Assembly (NCBI GenBank): GCA_937925455.1
Contig: CALEWF010000218.1
Span: 1 to 5,552 of the forward strand
Length of the DNA stretch: 5,552 nucleotides
Origin: an uncultured Flavobacteriales bacterium
Lineage (GTDB): Bacteria; Bacteroidota; Bacteroidia; CAIKAF01
Direction of reading: 5' to 3'
Below are positions 5,519 to 5,552 of the stretch, in pieces (the stretch's first letter is position 1; every line of letters starts with the position of its first letter). Under the pieces are notes generated by a model. The model did no database searches and was not told the origin of the DNA. It was given only the letters and a program-made list of their open reading frames with translations. A program made the translations under genes and the position numbers.

Positions 5519-5552
5519 AAACCTACACACCCTCTACCCCAATTATCAATTA

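Larger units (their letters stand above)
5174..5552. other. Non-coding 3' region (379 bp) with repeats and hairpins, no gene seen
   Basis: No frame on either strand shows a convincing gene. The stretch is a mosaic: an AT-rich run after the SRAP stop, a GC-rich island at about 5195-5264, a loose hairpin (5265-5300), an A/G-rich run (5340-5367), the paired CATTGCGA-type hairpin repeats (5375-5463), an adjoining GTATGC/GCATAC hairpin and a further hairpin at 5494-5518. The last bases (5540-5552) read CAATTATCAATTA, a short tandem 7-mer cut by the window edge. Confidence 0.7.

Overview
The window comes from an AT-rich member of the Bacteroidota. The evidence is a Bacteroidota-type TonB-dependent receptor with an N-terminal carboxypeptidase-regulatory-like domain, a DUF2911 protein, a lipoprotein with a beta-helix and choice-of-anchor-Q-like tail, A-rich start-codon contexts without Shine-Dalgarno sequences, and sequences resembling the Bacteroidota -7 box (TAnnTTTG). 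The class within the phylum cannot be fixed from this window; a Chitinophagia- or Sphingobacteriia-like lineage is a guess.

Layout. Bases 1-255 (minus strand) hold the first 85 codons of an exported DUF2911 protein that runs off the left edge. A short divergent promoter region (256-318) separates it from a plus-strand TonB-dependent receptor ending at 2829. The start of the receptor gene is unusual: a GC-rich, hairpin-rich element of about 140 bp (330-469) lies in frame between its probable ATG and its signal-peptide core. Next come a beta-helix lipoprotein (2915-4396) and, 42 bp later, an SRAP-domain (YedK/HMCES-like) protein (4439-5173). The last 379 bp carry no convincing gene. They hold a GC-rich island, a loose hairpin, a tandem pair of hairpin repeats of the 'CGTCATTGCGA...GAAGCAATCT' type, and one more hairpin near the right edge.

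How the parts may relate. The receptor and the lipoprotein could be an outer-membrane uptake or surface pair, since one is a beta-barrel transporter and the other a lipid-anchored envelope protein just downstream. No SusD-like protein is present and no substrate can be named. The SRAP protein is a DNA-repair enzyme with no obvious functional link to its neighbours. Its true start is decided by chemistry: the catalytic cysteine must follow the initiator methionine.

I see no convincing new defence, mobile or biosynthetic system. The observations most worth following are the structured element read through by the receptor gene and the two tandem hairpins, whose stems differ in sequence but keep the same architecture.
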